DNA of 64,000 nucleotides from Litoribacter populi (GTDB lineage: Bacteria; Bacteroidota; Bacteroidia; Cytophagales; Cyclobacteriaceae). A program made the position numbers and the translations under genes. The notes below the pieces were generated by a model, which was not told the origin of the DNA, searched no databases, and saw only the letters and a list, made by a program, of their open reading frames with translations. This document shows, one piece after another, positions 43,068 to 51,239 of the stretch; position 1 is the stretch's first letter, and each line of letters opens with the position of its first letter. The stretch is from NCBI RefSeq assembly GCF_007483685.1, contig NZ_VMKN01000001.1:3290143-3354142 (forward strand), given 5' to 3'.

Positions 43068-43835
43068 ATGATGAAAGATAAAAAGGTGCTCATTGTTGAT
43101 GACAATGCTTTAAATAGAAAGGTTTTCGAGAACATCATCCGACATAATTACCTTTTTGAAACAGCCGAAAATGGCTTAGTGGCATTGGATAAACTTAGAG
43201 AAAAGGAATTTGATATCATTCTGATGGATATTCAGATGCCCAAGCTTGACGGTATATCCACATTAAAGGTAATCAAGAACGAACATTTATCGGAAGCCCC
43301 CATCATTGCGGTGTCCGCATACTCGGACCAAAGTGATCGGGATTATTTTATTGCAACCGGCTTTGATGAGTTTATTGCAAAACCCATTAAGCCTAAAAAT
43401 CTATTGGAAACCATATTCCAGCACCTTCAGCCTGAAGGGGCCATCTCCTCGCATTCAACTGTTCAGGAAGAAGAAGTAGCACCTCAAGAACCTGAGGAAC
43501 TTAATGAGAAAATCGTTAAACAATTGTTGAAATATAATACTCCTGATAACATCAAAACAGTATATCTTGATTTTATAGAAGAGGCGGAAGATCTGACTTC
43601 TGACATTAAAAATTTAATAGATAGTAAAAATTACAAGGAAATAGGTGAAAAATTGCATATAATTAAGGGTAATTCCGGGACTTTAGGAGCCAATAAGATT
43701 TACCATTTCAGTGCATCTTTTGAAAAGAACATCAAAACTTCTAATTTTGATAATATTTCACAAGAACACTTGAAGCTTAAACAATTGTTGGATAACTTTC
43801 GGGATTATTTTAGTGACAAGCAATCCATTTTATAA
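43068..43835 (+). CDS. response regulator with a C-terminal HPt domain
   Basis: The 255-residue protein joins two phosphorelay modules. The receiver domain (1-120) has Asp11/12 in LIVDDN, phosphoacceptor Asp54 in ILMDIQMPKLDG, Ser83 and Lys105 in FIAKPIKP. A proline/glutamate-rich linker follows. The HPt domain (about 145-255) carries His197 in KLHIIKGNSGTLGA, the HPt motif. The first ATG is used; a second one is the next codon. Such REC-HPt proteins pass phosphate from a hybrid kinase to other receivers. There is no kinase gene in the neighbourhood, so the donor is elsewhere. A second receiver gene follows 17 bases downstream. Confidence 0.93.
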   Translation: MMKDKKVLIVDDNALNRKVFENIIRHNYLFETAENGLVALDKLREKEFDIILMDIQMPKLDGISTLKVIKNEHLSEAPIIAVSAYSDQSDRDYFIATGFDEFIAKPIKPKNLLETIFQHLQPEGAISSHSTVQEEEVAPQEPEELNEKIVKQLLKYNTPDNIKTVYLDFIEEAEDLTSDIKNLIDSKNYKEIGEKLHIIKGNSGTLGANKIYHFSASFEKNIKTSNFDNISQEHLKLKQLLDNFRDYFSDKQSIL

Positions 43836-43852
43836 ATAATAGGAATTAAAGA

Positions 43853-44233
43853 ATGAGCGATATTAAAAAAGTATTGGTAGCAGAGGATAGCTCAGTCATC
43901 ATAAATTTGACTAGAAACGTCTTAATGTTTGAAAATTTTCACATTACTTCTGTTAAAAACGGTAAGCAGGTATTGGCCAAGTTGGAAAATGAAGATTTTG
44001 ACCTGATTTTAATGGACATTAATATGCCTCAAATGGACGGAATTGAATGTACCAAAGCCATCAGAGCCTTGCCGGACAAATCCAAATCCAATGTACCTAT
44101 TGTTGCCATCACTGGAAACTATAAAAACTACACCCTGGATGACTTTAAACAGGCAGGTCTAAATGATTATGTGCAAAAGCCATTAGATTATGACCACCTT
44201 TTGGCTACTGTCAAAAAGCACATCTCTAAGTAA
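43853..44233 (+). CDS. single-domain response regulator
   Basis: A 126-residue receiver domain alone: Glu11/Asp12 in VLVAEDSS, phosphoacceptor Asp55 in LILMDINMPQMDG, Thr near 87 in AITGNYK, and Lys near 108 in DYVQKPLDYD. Starts 17 bases after the REC-HPt gene, so one transcription unit. Together they could form a REC/HPt/REC relay. It carries no output domain, therefore the final target must be a protein partner or another regulator. One possible partner is the next small unknown gene. Confidence 0.92.
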   Translation: MSDIKKVLVAEDSSVIINLTRNVLMFENFHITSVKNGKQVLAKLENEDFDLILMDINMPQMDGIECTKAIRALPDKSKSNVPIVAITGNYKNYTLDDFKQAGLNDYVQKPLDYDHLLATVKKHISK

Positions 44234-44236
44234 TTA

Positions 44237-44515
44237 ATGGCCGTAAAGTATACCAAATCCTACCTTGACAAGTTGGAAAACCTCTTTGCGGAATCCGATT
44301 TCATACTCCGATATGAGAAAGGAAATTTCAAATCAGGTTACTGTATACTCAATGACACAAACATTGTCATCGTCAACAAATACTATACTACTGAGGGAAA
44401 AATTAATACCCTTTTGGATATTCTCAGAGAACTGAAGTTTAATCCTAAGGATTTTTCCAACAAAAAAAACCAGGACTTCCTTAGCGAACTCCAACAAACT
44501 GAGCTCAAACTTTGA
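44237..44515 (+). CDS. small hypothetical protein in the response-regulator operon
   Basis: The 92-residue protein looks like a small alpha-beta fold: YLDKLENLFAESDFILRYEKGNFKSGYCILNDTNIVIVNKYYTTEGKINTLLDIL. No family was recognised. The ATG lies 3 bases after the receiver stop (TAATTAATG), and its own stop overlaps the TTG start of the MBL hydrolase gene by 3 bases. Composition and spacing point to a real gene of the same operon. A link to the phosphorelay or to the hydrolase is possible but only by position. Confidence 0.75.
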   Translation: MAVKYTKSYLDKLENLFAESDFILRYEKGNFKSGYCILNDTNIVIVNKYYTTEGKINTLLDILRELKFNPKDFSNKKNQDFLSELQQTELKL

Positions 44516-45273
44516 GGATAACATTCTTAGGAACCGGCACTTCACAAGGGGTACCCGTAATAGGTTGCCATTGTGAAGTGTGTTCTTCTTTAGATTTTAG
44601 AGACAAGAGATTACGCACATCTGTCCATTTGGATGTGGATGGGAAGAGCATCGTAATAGATACCGGACCGGATTTTAGACAGCAAATGCTGCGTGAAGAC
44701 ATCCGGGATGTGGATGCAGTTATTTTCACACACGAACACAAAGACCACACTGCTGGTCTAGATGATATCCGTCCTTTCAACTTCATGCACCAAAGGGATA
44801 TGCCAATTTTTGGGAGGTATCAGGTTCTTGAACAAATCAAAAGGGAATTTTCCTACATCTTCGAAAACCACAGCTATCCCGGTGTACCGAAGGTTCAGCC
44901 TGTGGAAATCACCAATGAGCCATTCCTTGCAGAAGGGGTTCCCATAATTCCAATTGACGTTTTACATTATAAGCTACCCGTTTTTGGTTTTAGGGTAAAG
45001 GATTTTACCTACATTACAGATGCTAATTCGATTACTAAGGAGGAAATAGAAAAGATTAAAGGTTCGAAGGTGCTGGTTCTAAATGCACTGAGATTAAAAG
45101 ACCATATCTCACATTTCACTCTAGAGCAAGCGATAGAAATGGTAGAGAAAATCCAGCCTGAGCAGGCCTATTTCACACATATCAGCCATCAGTTGGGCAC
45201 TCATTCCAAAGTGGAAAAACTATTGCCGCCTCATATCCGTTTGGCCTTTGACGGGCTAAAGATCGAAATTTAA
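44512..45273 (+). CDS. MBL-fold metallohydrolase (PhnP-like)
   Basis: A 253-residue metallo-beta-lactamase fold enzyme. It shows the N-terminal FLGTGTSQGVPVIGCHC, the metal motif FTHEHKDHTAGLDD (HxHxDH type), later ITDANSI (Asp ligand) and the C-terminal AYFTHISHQLGTH. The start GTGTSQGVPVIGC resembles PhnP and related cyclic phosphodiesterases. PhnP cleaves 5-phosphoribosyl 1,2-cyclic phosphate in phosphonate degradation, but no phn genes are near, so another phosphodiester substrate is likely. The start is a TTG that overlaps the previous stop codon (TTGA); no ATG lies near the N-terminus of the fold. Confidence 0.88.
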   Translation: MRITFLGTGTSQGVPVIGCHCEVCSSLDFRDKRLRTSVHLDVDGKSIVIDTGPDFRQQMLREDIRDVDAVIFTHEHKDHTAGLDDIRPFNFMHQRDMPIFGRYQVLEQIKREFSYIFENHSYPGVPKVQPVEITNEPFLAEGVPIIPIDVLHYKLPVFGFRVKDFTYITDANSITKEEIEKIKGSKVLVLNALRLKDHISHFTLEQAIEMVEKIQPEQAYFTHISHQLGTHSKVEKLLPPHIRLAFDGLKIEI

Positions 45274-45275
45274 CT

Positions 45276-46844
45276 ATGCATTTAAATTATCATTTTTTCA
45301 AATTCCTTTGCCCTGAACTGGACAAAGGATTGAAAGGCTGCACCTTAAAGAATTGTTTTTCACAAAACAAAGATGAGCTGATTTTTGAGTTTGAAAACCA
45401 AGAAGAATCCCGCTTTATACGGGCCTTACTTAGCCCCTCAAACACCGTCCTGAGTTTCCCCGACAAATTTGCCCGCAGCAAAAAGAATAATATTGACCTA
45501 TTCCCTACATTACTCAATCATCAAGTGACCGAGGTAGGGACATTTCTCAATGAAAGAGCATTTTTCATCAAGTTTGAGTCTTACCGCATGCTAGTGTTTA
45601 AAATGCACGGCTCCAGAAGCAACGTACTCTTATTTCAGGAATCCAAGGATCAACCTGATGATATTTTCAAAAAATCCCTGCAGGACGATTGGAACATCAA
45701 TTCTGGAGATTTTTCTAGACCTATGGAGTTCTCGAAAGAAAGATTTTCAACACTTGAGGGCAATGCAGCCCAGTTTGCCCCAACATTGGGTAAATTGCCA
45801 AGGCAATGGCTGAAAGAGAAAGGATACATAGAAGCCTCAATTGAAAAAAAATGGCAACTCATGCAAGAACTCTTGGACATGCTAGAAAGTCCTATTTTTT
45901 CAATAATCCAAGAAAAAGGCGATTACAAACTCACTCTTCTCCCTGCCTCATCCCCCATTTTTCAGAGCAGCTCTGCCATTGAAGTTAGCAATGAGTTCTT
46001 TCGATATGCAGTGGTGTTCGCATCTTTTGAAAAGGAAAAGGACAAACTGCTAAAAAGCTTTCAGGATAAGATCAAGAAAACCGAGGCCTATTTACATAAG
46101 TCCCAGCAAAAGCTAAAAACGCTGGTCGACGAAACCAGCCCTCAGCAGCTTGCAGATATCGTCATGGCCAACCTTCATCAAATAGCAGTAAACGAGGAGG
46201 AAGTAACCTTATTTGACTTTTACCAAAACAAAAACATTATTGTCAAGCTGAAAAGAGGGATGACCCCTCAGAAGTTTGCCGAAAACCTCTATAGAAAAGG
46301 CAAAAACCGGAAAATCGAAATCGCCCAACTGGAAGAAAACATTTCTAGAAAGGAGGATTACCTGCTTGAACTCATGAAAAAATCGGAAGAGATCGAAGCT
46401 TTCAATTCTTATCGGGACCTCAAAGCATTTGAAAAGGAAAACAATTTGAGCCTGCAAAAATCAGCATCACTAGAAACCATTCCCTACAAGCGGTTTGAAT
46501 TTGATAGCTATGTGGTATTGGTCGGCAAATCAGCCAAAGGCAATGACGAAATGCTGCGCTACCACAGCTGGAAAGATGACCTATGGCTCCATGCCAAAGG
46601 TGTATCCGGCTCCCATGTGATCATCAAAGGAAAGGGTAAGGAAAACATCCCCAAAGACGTCTTGGAAAAGTCAGCCCAACTTGCTGCCTATTATTCCAAA
46701 AACAAGAATGACAGCCTAACCCCGGTCATATACACCCCTTGTAAATATGTGCGAAAAGTAAAAGGCTCAGCTCCCGGCGCTGTAATGGTGGACAAGGAAA
46801 AAGTCATCATGGTGTCTCCTAAAGGCCCACAAGAACTCCAATAA
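45276..46844 (+). CDS. NFACT family protein (RqcH/NEMF-like)
   Basis: A 522-residue protein of the family that elongates stalled nascent chains on 60S/50S subunits with alanine tails. Domains: NFACT-N in the first 200 residues, two coiled-coil arms (about 255-295 and 345-385, KKTEAYLHKSQQKLKTLVDE, AQLEENISRKEDYLLELMKK), and NFACT-R at about 420-522 with LWLHAKGVSGSHVIIKGKG and SAPGAVMVDKEK. The segment aligning with the tRNA-binding Asp-Arg pair of RqcH (about 97/98) seems to read Glu93-Arg94 (LNERAFFIKF). It is shorter than Bacillus RqcH (about 570). The ATG follows the MBL gene stop directly. Function in Bacteroidota is inferred. Confidence 0.88.
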   Translation: MHLNYHFFKFLCPELDKGLKGCTLKNCFSQNKDELIFEFENQEESRFIRALLSPSNTVLSFPDKFARSKKNNIDLFPTLLNHQVTEVGTFLNERAFFIKFESYRMLVFKMHGSRSNVLLFQESKDQPDDIFKKSLQDDWNINSGDFSRPMEFSKERFSTLEGNAAQFAPTLGKLPRQWLKEKGYIEASIEKKWQLMQELLDMLESPIFSIIQEKGDYKLTLLPASSPIFQSSSAIEVSNEFFRYAVVFASFEKEKDKLLKSFQDKIKKTEAYLHKSQQKLKTLVDETSPQQLADIVMANLHQIAVNEEEVTLFDFYQNKNIIVKLKRGMTPQKFAENLYRKGKNRKIEIAQLEENISRKEDYLLELMKKSEEIEAFNSYRDLKAFEKENNLSLQKSASLETIPYKRFEFDSYVVLVGKSAKGNDEMLRYHSWKDDLWLHAKGVSGSHVIIKGKGKENIPKDVLEKSAQLAAYYSKNKNDSLTPVIYTPCKYVRKVKGSAPGAVMVDKEKVIMVSPKGPQELQ

Positions 46845-46849
46845 AACAC

Positions 46850-46877
46850 ATAAGGCCGGACATTTGTCCAGCCTTAT
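46850..46877. terminator. weak hairpin between the NFACT gene and pyk
   Basis: ATAAGGC-C-GGAC pairs with GTCC-A-GCCTTAT around an ATTT loop; only a short T run follows. It lies between two convergent stop codons, so it may end both transcripts. Confidence 0.45.
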
Positions 46878-46903
46878 GGTGCTTTTCGGTCTACCGTCGC
46901 TTA

Positions 46904-48334
46904 TCAGTTCACAATATGCAATTTCAACATATTAGTACGGCCCTTTGCTTTTAGTGGCATGCTACCTGTATTAATGATAATATCTCCTTCTTTGACAAAA
47001 CCGTCATTTTTCAACTGGTCTTGGATATCCTGAAAAGTCCCATCGGTGCTAGTTTGTTCATCGTAGAAATATGCTCTAACTCCCCAAACAAGACTAAGTT
47101 GGGTGATCAGACTCTTATTGCTAGTAAAGATGAAAATATTAGCTAATGGACGGTGAGAGGCAAGTCTAAAGGCTGTAAAACCCGATACAGTAATACCTAC
47201 AAGGGCCTTAGCCTTAACATTTCTTGAAAGCCTTGAGGCCATCAGTAATAAGTTATTACTTAAAAATGTACCATCATCCTCAGGGATTTTGTAAAGGTTA
47301 TGATAGATTTCAGCGTTTTGTTCAATGTAATCAACGATGCTGCTCATGGCCTTTACAGTTTCCACTGGATAGTTACCAGAAGCGGTTTCAGCAGAAAGCA
47401 TCACTGCATCAGCTCCATCCAAAACAGCATTGGCTACATCATTGGACTCCGCACGTGTAGGCCGAGGATTGACGATCATGCTTTCCATCATTTGGGTGGC
47501 GATGATTACTGGCTTGCAGGCCAACTTACATTTCTCCACCATTTTTTTCTGCCATAGAGGAACCATTTGCATCGGTACCTCTACACCAAGATCGCCTCTT
47601 GCTACCATGATAGCGTCCGAAGCTTCAATGATGGCATCGATATCATCCAGGGCTTCCGGCTTTTCCACCTTTGCAACGATTTTACATTCCTTACCAGCTT
47701 TTTCAATCCTAAGTCTGAGGTCCAAAATATCCTCAGCGGACCTCACAAATGAAAGTGCTATCCAATCGACATCGTTTGCCAACCCAAATTCCAAATCCTC
47801 CAAATCCTTTTCAGTAAGGGATGGAGCACTCACTTTGGTGCTAGGTAAGTTTATTCCTTTTTTAGATTTCAATAACCCACCGTGGATAACGGTACATTTC
47901 ACGCTTTTCCCATCAGTGCTGAGCACCACAAGCTCTAAGTTTCCATCGTCAATAAGAATTCTATCCCCTTCCTGCACATCATTAGGAAGGTTTTGGTAAA
48001 CGGTACTTACGAGACTGGAAGTACCTACTACTGGTTCGGTGGTGATAGTAATAGGGTCACCGGCTATAATTTCTACTCCGTTATTTTCAACTTCGCCTAC
48101 TCTGATTTTAGGACCTTGAAGATCTTGTAGGATACCAATATTTAAATTAAGTTTTTTGTTGATATCACGAATTAACTTGATGACGTCAGAGTGTCCTTGG
48201 TGATTGCCGTGGGAAAAATTAAGTCTGAAAACACTTGCTCCGGCGTGGACTAATTTGGTGAGTGTATCTTCGTTGTTGGAGGCAGGGCCTACTGTTGCTA
48301 AGATTTTTGTTTTGTTAAAAACAGGTACCTTCAT
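46904..48334 (-). CDS. pyk: pyruvate kinase
   Basis: The 476-residue enzyme makes pyruvate and ATP from phosphoenolpyruvate. Motifs: NKTKILATVGPASNNE at the N-terminus, FRLNFSHGNHQGH, LQDLQGPKIRVG, VAKVEKPEALDDID and IMVARGDLGVEVP (catalytic and metal site), AGKECKIVAKVEKPE, and CKPVIIATQMMESMI (ADP/PEP site). The C-terminal domain (about 350-476) has TVSGFTAFRLASHRP. The ATG at 48334 gives a normal length. The IPExxxVDY gene is 15 bases upstream on the same strand, so they may be transcribed together. Confidence 0.96.
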   Translation of the reverse strand: MKVPVFNKTKILATVGPASNNEDTLTKLVHAGASVFRLNFSHGNHQGHSDVIKLIRDINKKLNLNIGILQDLQGPKIRVGEVENNGVEIIAGDPITITTEPVVGTSSLVSTVYQNLPNDVQEGDRILIDDGNLELVVLSTDGKSVKCTVIHGGLLKSKKGINLPSTKVSAPSLTEKDLEDLEFGLANDVDWIALSFVRSAEDILDLRLRIEKAGKECKIVAKVEKPEALDDIDAIIEASDAIMVARGDLGVEVPMQMVPLWQKKMVEKCKLACKPVIIATQMMESMIVNPRPTRAESNDVANAVLDGADAVMLSAETASGNYPVETVKAMSSIVDYIEQNAEIYHNLYKIPEDDGTFLSNNLLLMASRLSRNVKAKALVGITVSGFTAFRLASHRPLANIFIFTSNKSLITQLSLVWGVRAYFYDEQTSTDGTFQDIQDQLKNDGFVKEGDIIINTGSMPLKAKGRTNMLKLHIVN

Positions 48335-48349
48335 AAAGTAATTTCAGTT

Positions 48350-48778
48350 TTAATAGGTTAATAGGTTTTCTTTTGATTTCAGTTTGGTCACATCCAATTT
48401 GACCACGTTTTGGACATATGGATGTCTGGAAAGCTCCTCAATATACGCATTTATATTCAATTCGTAGGTATAGTCCTGCAGTAGGAGGAAGTAATCGATG
48501 GTTTTAAGCTCCGGCACCAGATAGAGGGCCTTGTCCGATTTTGAGTATGACCTGTTCTTGAGCAACTGAATGAAGCCATGGTCTTTTTCTAATATAAATT
48601 GGGAAATAACCAAAGCCGGTTGGTTGAGAAATTCTAACTGGTAATCCTTTGTTTTGATAAGGTCCAATTCGAGCGAATTATTGATCACCCAGGCCATCTT
48701 ATAGTCCTTTAGAGGGGCTACGAGGCCGATGAGATCAAATTCATATTCATGTACAACTTGGAGCTTGGTTTTCTTCAT
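48350..48778 (-). CDS. IPExxxVDY family protein
   Basis: The 142-residue protein belongs to a Bacteroidota family named for a C-terminal motif; here the motif reads VPELKTIDYFLL (about residues 90-101). No catalytic residues are known and the function is undefined. The gene is often found beside acyl carrier and pyruvate kinase genes in this phylum, and here it lies between acpP (divergent, 149 bases) and pyk (15 bases). This conserved context suggests a housekeeping role. The ATG at 48778 follows directly after the divergent promoter region. Confidence 0.9.
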   Translation of the reverse strand: MKKTKLQVVHEYEFDLIGLVAPLKDYKMAWVINNSLELDLIKTKDYQLEFLNQPALVISQFILEKDHGFIQLLKNRSYSKSDKALYLVPELKTIDYFLLLQDYTYELNINAYIEELSRHPYVQNVVKLDVTKLKSKENLLTY

Positions 48779-48866
48779 TCGAGGAAGAATTTAAAAAACC
48801 AAAGGTAAAAATTATAGTTCAACTTTTAGCCGTAAGCGGAATATCTAAATTTAGTTTCCTGTTTTT

Positions 48867-48898
48867 TTTGGCAATAAGGGGATAAATATATTTCTTTG
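48867..48898 (+). promoter_or_regulatory. putative acpP promoter
   Basis: TTTG at 48867-48870, a 20-base spacer and TTTCTTTG at 48891-48898, the latter with one mismatch to TAnnTTTG. The distance to the ATG at 48928 is about 30 bases. The pairing agrees with the Bacteroidota -33/-7 spacing. Confidence 0.5.
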
Positions 48899-48927
48899 CG
48901 GAGTGTTTTAACTAAACTAATCACAAA

Positions 48928-49164
48928 ATGTCTGAAATTGCACAAAAAGTAAAAGCCATTATCGTTGATAAGTTAGGCGTAGAAGAATCTGAAGTTACGC
49001 CTGAGGCAAGCTTCACTAATGACCTAGGAGCTGACTCTCTTGATACTGTTGAGCTTATTATGGAATTCGAAAAGGAATTCAACATCTCTATTCCAGACGA
49101 CCAAGCTGAGCAAATCGGCACAGTAGGTCAGGCAGTGAGCTACCTGGAAGCAAACGTGAAATAA
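48928..49164 (+). CDS. acpP: acyl carrier protein
   Basis: The 78-residue carrier of fatty acid synthesis. The phosphopantetheine attachment site is Ser37 in [16 protein letters not shown]. Flanking helices are standard ([17 protein letters not shown] at the N-terminus, [19 protein letters not shown] at the C-terminus). It is cytoplasmic and very acidic. The gene is followed 24 bases later by fabF, then rnc, a widespread order in bacteria. Confidence 0.97.
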   Translation: MSEIAQKVKAIIVDKLGVEESEVTPEASFTNDLGADSLDTVELIMEFEKEFNISIPDDQAEQIGTVGQAVSYLEANVK

Positions 49165-49188
49165 AATTCCATCACTGAAAATTCATTT

Positions 49189-50442
49189 ATGAATTTAAGA
49201 AGAGTTGTAGTAACAGGTTTAGGTGCCCTTACACCAATTGGCAACAATCTCCAGGAATTCTGGGAAGGGTTGGCAAATGGTGTAAGCGGTGCTGCACCTA
49301 TTACTAGATTCGATGCATCAAAATTCAAGACGCAATTTGCCTGCGAAATCAAAAACTTTGACGTAGAGCAATACATCGATAAAAAAGAAGCCAGGAAGAT
49401 GGATCCTTTCACCCAATACGCTATGATAGTAGCGGAAGAGGCAATGAAGGATTCCGGACTGGACCTAGAAACAATCAACCTCAACCGCGCCGGAGTAATC
49501 TGGGGGTCTGGTATAGGAGGTTTGAAGACTTTCCAGGATGAGGTTACCACCTTTGCACATGGAGACGGTACCCCAAGATTCAACCCATTCTTTATCCCTA
49601 AAATGATCGCTGACATCAGTGCGGGATTCCTTTCCATCAAGTATGGTTTCAAGGGTCCTAACTTTGTCACTGTATCTGCTTGTGCTTCTGCTACAAACGC
49701 TCTAATCGACGCATTCAACTATATCCGATTGGGTAAAGCTGACGTGTTTATTTCAGGCGGTTCGGAAGCTGCGGTAACCGAGGCCGGTATTGGTGGGTTC
49801 AATGCCATGAAGGCCCTTTCACAGAGAAATGATTCTCCAGAGACAGCCTCAAGGCCATTTGACAAGGATAGAGAAGGATTTGTACTTGGAGAAGGTGCCG
49901 GCGCCCTTATTCTAGAAGAATATGAGCACGCCAAAGCAAGGGGAGCCAAAATCTACGCCGAATTAGTCGGAGGAGCCATGACGGCCGATGCACACCACAT
50001 CACCGCCCCTCACCCTGAAGGTGAAGGAGCTGGCAATGTGATGAAACTTGCCCTTGAAGATGCCGGATTGACGCCCGAGGATATAGATTATATCAACGTG
50101 CACGGTACATCCACCCCATTAGGTGATGTAAGTGAAGTTAAAGCCATCCAAAAAGTATTTGGAGACCATGCTTATAACTTGAACATCAGCAGTACAAAAT
50201 CCATGACCGGACACCTTCTAGGTGCGGCGGGTGCTATTGAGGCGATTGCAGCTATCTTTGCTGTTCAAAAAGACCTAGTTCCTCCTACCATCAACCATTT
50301 TACTGATGACGAGAACCTGGACACCAAGTTGAACCTTACGTTCAATAAGGCTCAAGAAAGAAAAGTAAATGCTGCCTTGAGTAATACATTCGGATTTGGT
50401 GGGCACAACTGCTCAATCATCTTCAAGAAAATCGCCGAATAA
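49189..50442 (+). CDS. fabF: beta-ketoacyl-ACP synthase II
   Basis: The 417-residue condensing enzyme elongates acyl-ACP with malonyl-ACP in fatty acid synthesis. The active-site Cys lies in VTVSACASATNALIDA (about residue 164), the two catalytic histidines in NVHGTSTPLGD (about 304) and KSMTGHLLGAAGA (about 340), and the Lys in that last region. The N-terminus RRVVVTGLGALTPIGNN is diagnostic. Length and motifs are normal for FabF rather than FabB. Located between acpP and rnc, so part of the classic block. Confidence 0.97.
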   Translation: MNLRRVVVTGLGALTPIGNNLQEFWEGLANGVSGAAPITRFDASKFKTQFACEIKNFDVEQYIDKKEARKMDPFTQYAMIVAEEAMKDSGLDLETINLNRAGVIWGSGIGGLKTFQDEVTTFAHGDGTPRFNPFFIPKMIADISAGFLSIKYGFKGPNFVTVSACASATNALIDAFNYIRLGKADVFISGGSEAAVTEAGIGGFNAMKALSQRNDSPETASRPFDKDREGFVLGEGAGALILEEYEHAKARGAKIYAELVGGAMTADAHHITAPHPEGEGAGNVMKLALEDAGLTPEDIDYINVHGTSTPLGDVSEVKAIQKVFGDHAYNLNISSTKSMTGHLLGAAGAIEAIAAIFAVQKDLVPPTINHFTDDENLDTKLNLTFNKAQERKVNAALSNTFGFGGHNCSIIFKKIAE

Positions 50443-50444
50443 AA

Positions 50445-51179
50445 TTGAAAATATTTAGGCTACTCAGAGTTCAGGAGCTTATTTACAATAGAAAAGAAAG
50501 AAGGCTTGCGGCCGCTATCAAAATGATAGTGGGTCGCAAGCCTTTGAACTTATCTCTATATAAGCTCGCTCTAAAACATGCTTCGGCCGCCGAAGATGTA
50601 GGTAATGGTATTAAAGCTTCTAATGAAAGGCTGGAATTTCTCGGGGATGCCGTATTGGGTACCATCATCGCAGAACACCTATTTTTAAAGTTCCCCTACC
50701 GCGATGAAGGCTTTCTGACCGAAACCCGTTCCCGTATCGTAAACAGAGAATCTCTCAATCAGATTGGGATAAAACTGGGCTTGGGGAAAATTGTAGAATC
50801 TGAACTTTCTGAAAAAGGCATGTATATGCATAAGTCCCTTTTTGGGGATGCCTTGGAAGCATTGGTTGGTGCGGTGTACCTTGACCGCGGTTATGCATTC
50901 ACCAAAGACTTTGTCTATAAGCGCATTTTGACTCATTTCGATATTGAGCACATCATCACCACCACCATCAATTTCAAGAGTAAAATCATTGAGTGGGCCC
51001 AAAAAAACAACCATGCTTTGGAGTTCCACCTTTCCGGCATTCAGGGAAATCAGCGATTCAAGGAATTCACCGTAAACCTGACGGTGAACGAAGAGCAGGT
51101 GGCTGAAGGAAAAGGCTCAACCAAAAAGAAAGCTGAACAAGAAGCCGCAAAGACAGCCTGTGAGAAACTGCAGCTTTAG
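50445..51179 (+). CDS. rnc: ribonuclease III
   Basis: The 244-residue double-strand-specific endonuclease matures rRNA and degrades structured mRNA. The RNase III signature is NERLEFLGDAVLG (about residue 62), with metal-binding Glu/Asp residues there and in DALEALVGAVYLD. A C-terminal double-stranded RNA-binding domain lies at about 175-244 (STKKKAEQEAAKTACEKL). The start is TTG at 50445, two bases after the fabF stop; the ATG at 50524 would remove the first helices. Translational coupling to fabF is likely. Confidence 0.94.
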   Translation: MKIFRLLRVQELIYNRKERRLAAAIKMIVGRKPLNLSLYKLALKHASAAEDVGNGIKASNERLEFLGDAVLGTIIAEHLFLKFPYRDEGFLTETRSRIVNRESLNQIGIKLGLGKIVESELSEKGMYMHKSLFGDALEALVGAVYLDRGYAFTKDFVYKRILTHFDIEHIITTTINFKSKIIEWAQKNNHALEFHLSGIQGNQRFKEFTVNLTVNEEQVAEGKGSTKKKAEQEAAKTACEKLQL

Positions 51180-51239
51180 ATGTGCTGAACATCCTCCCGA
51201 TAAATTCGTTTTAAGCCATTAAGATTCTTTTAAACTGTT

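Noticed and set aside
47430-49718. Frames of 189 and 192 codons opposite pyk and fabF
   Set aside because: Antisense shadows of well-conserved enzymes.
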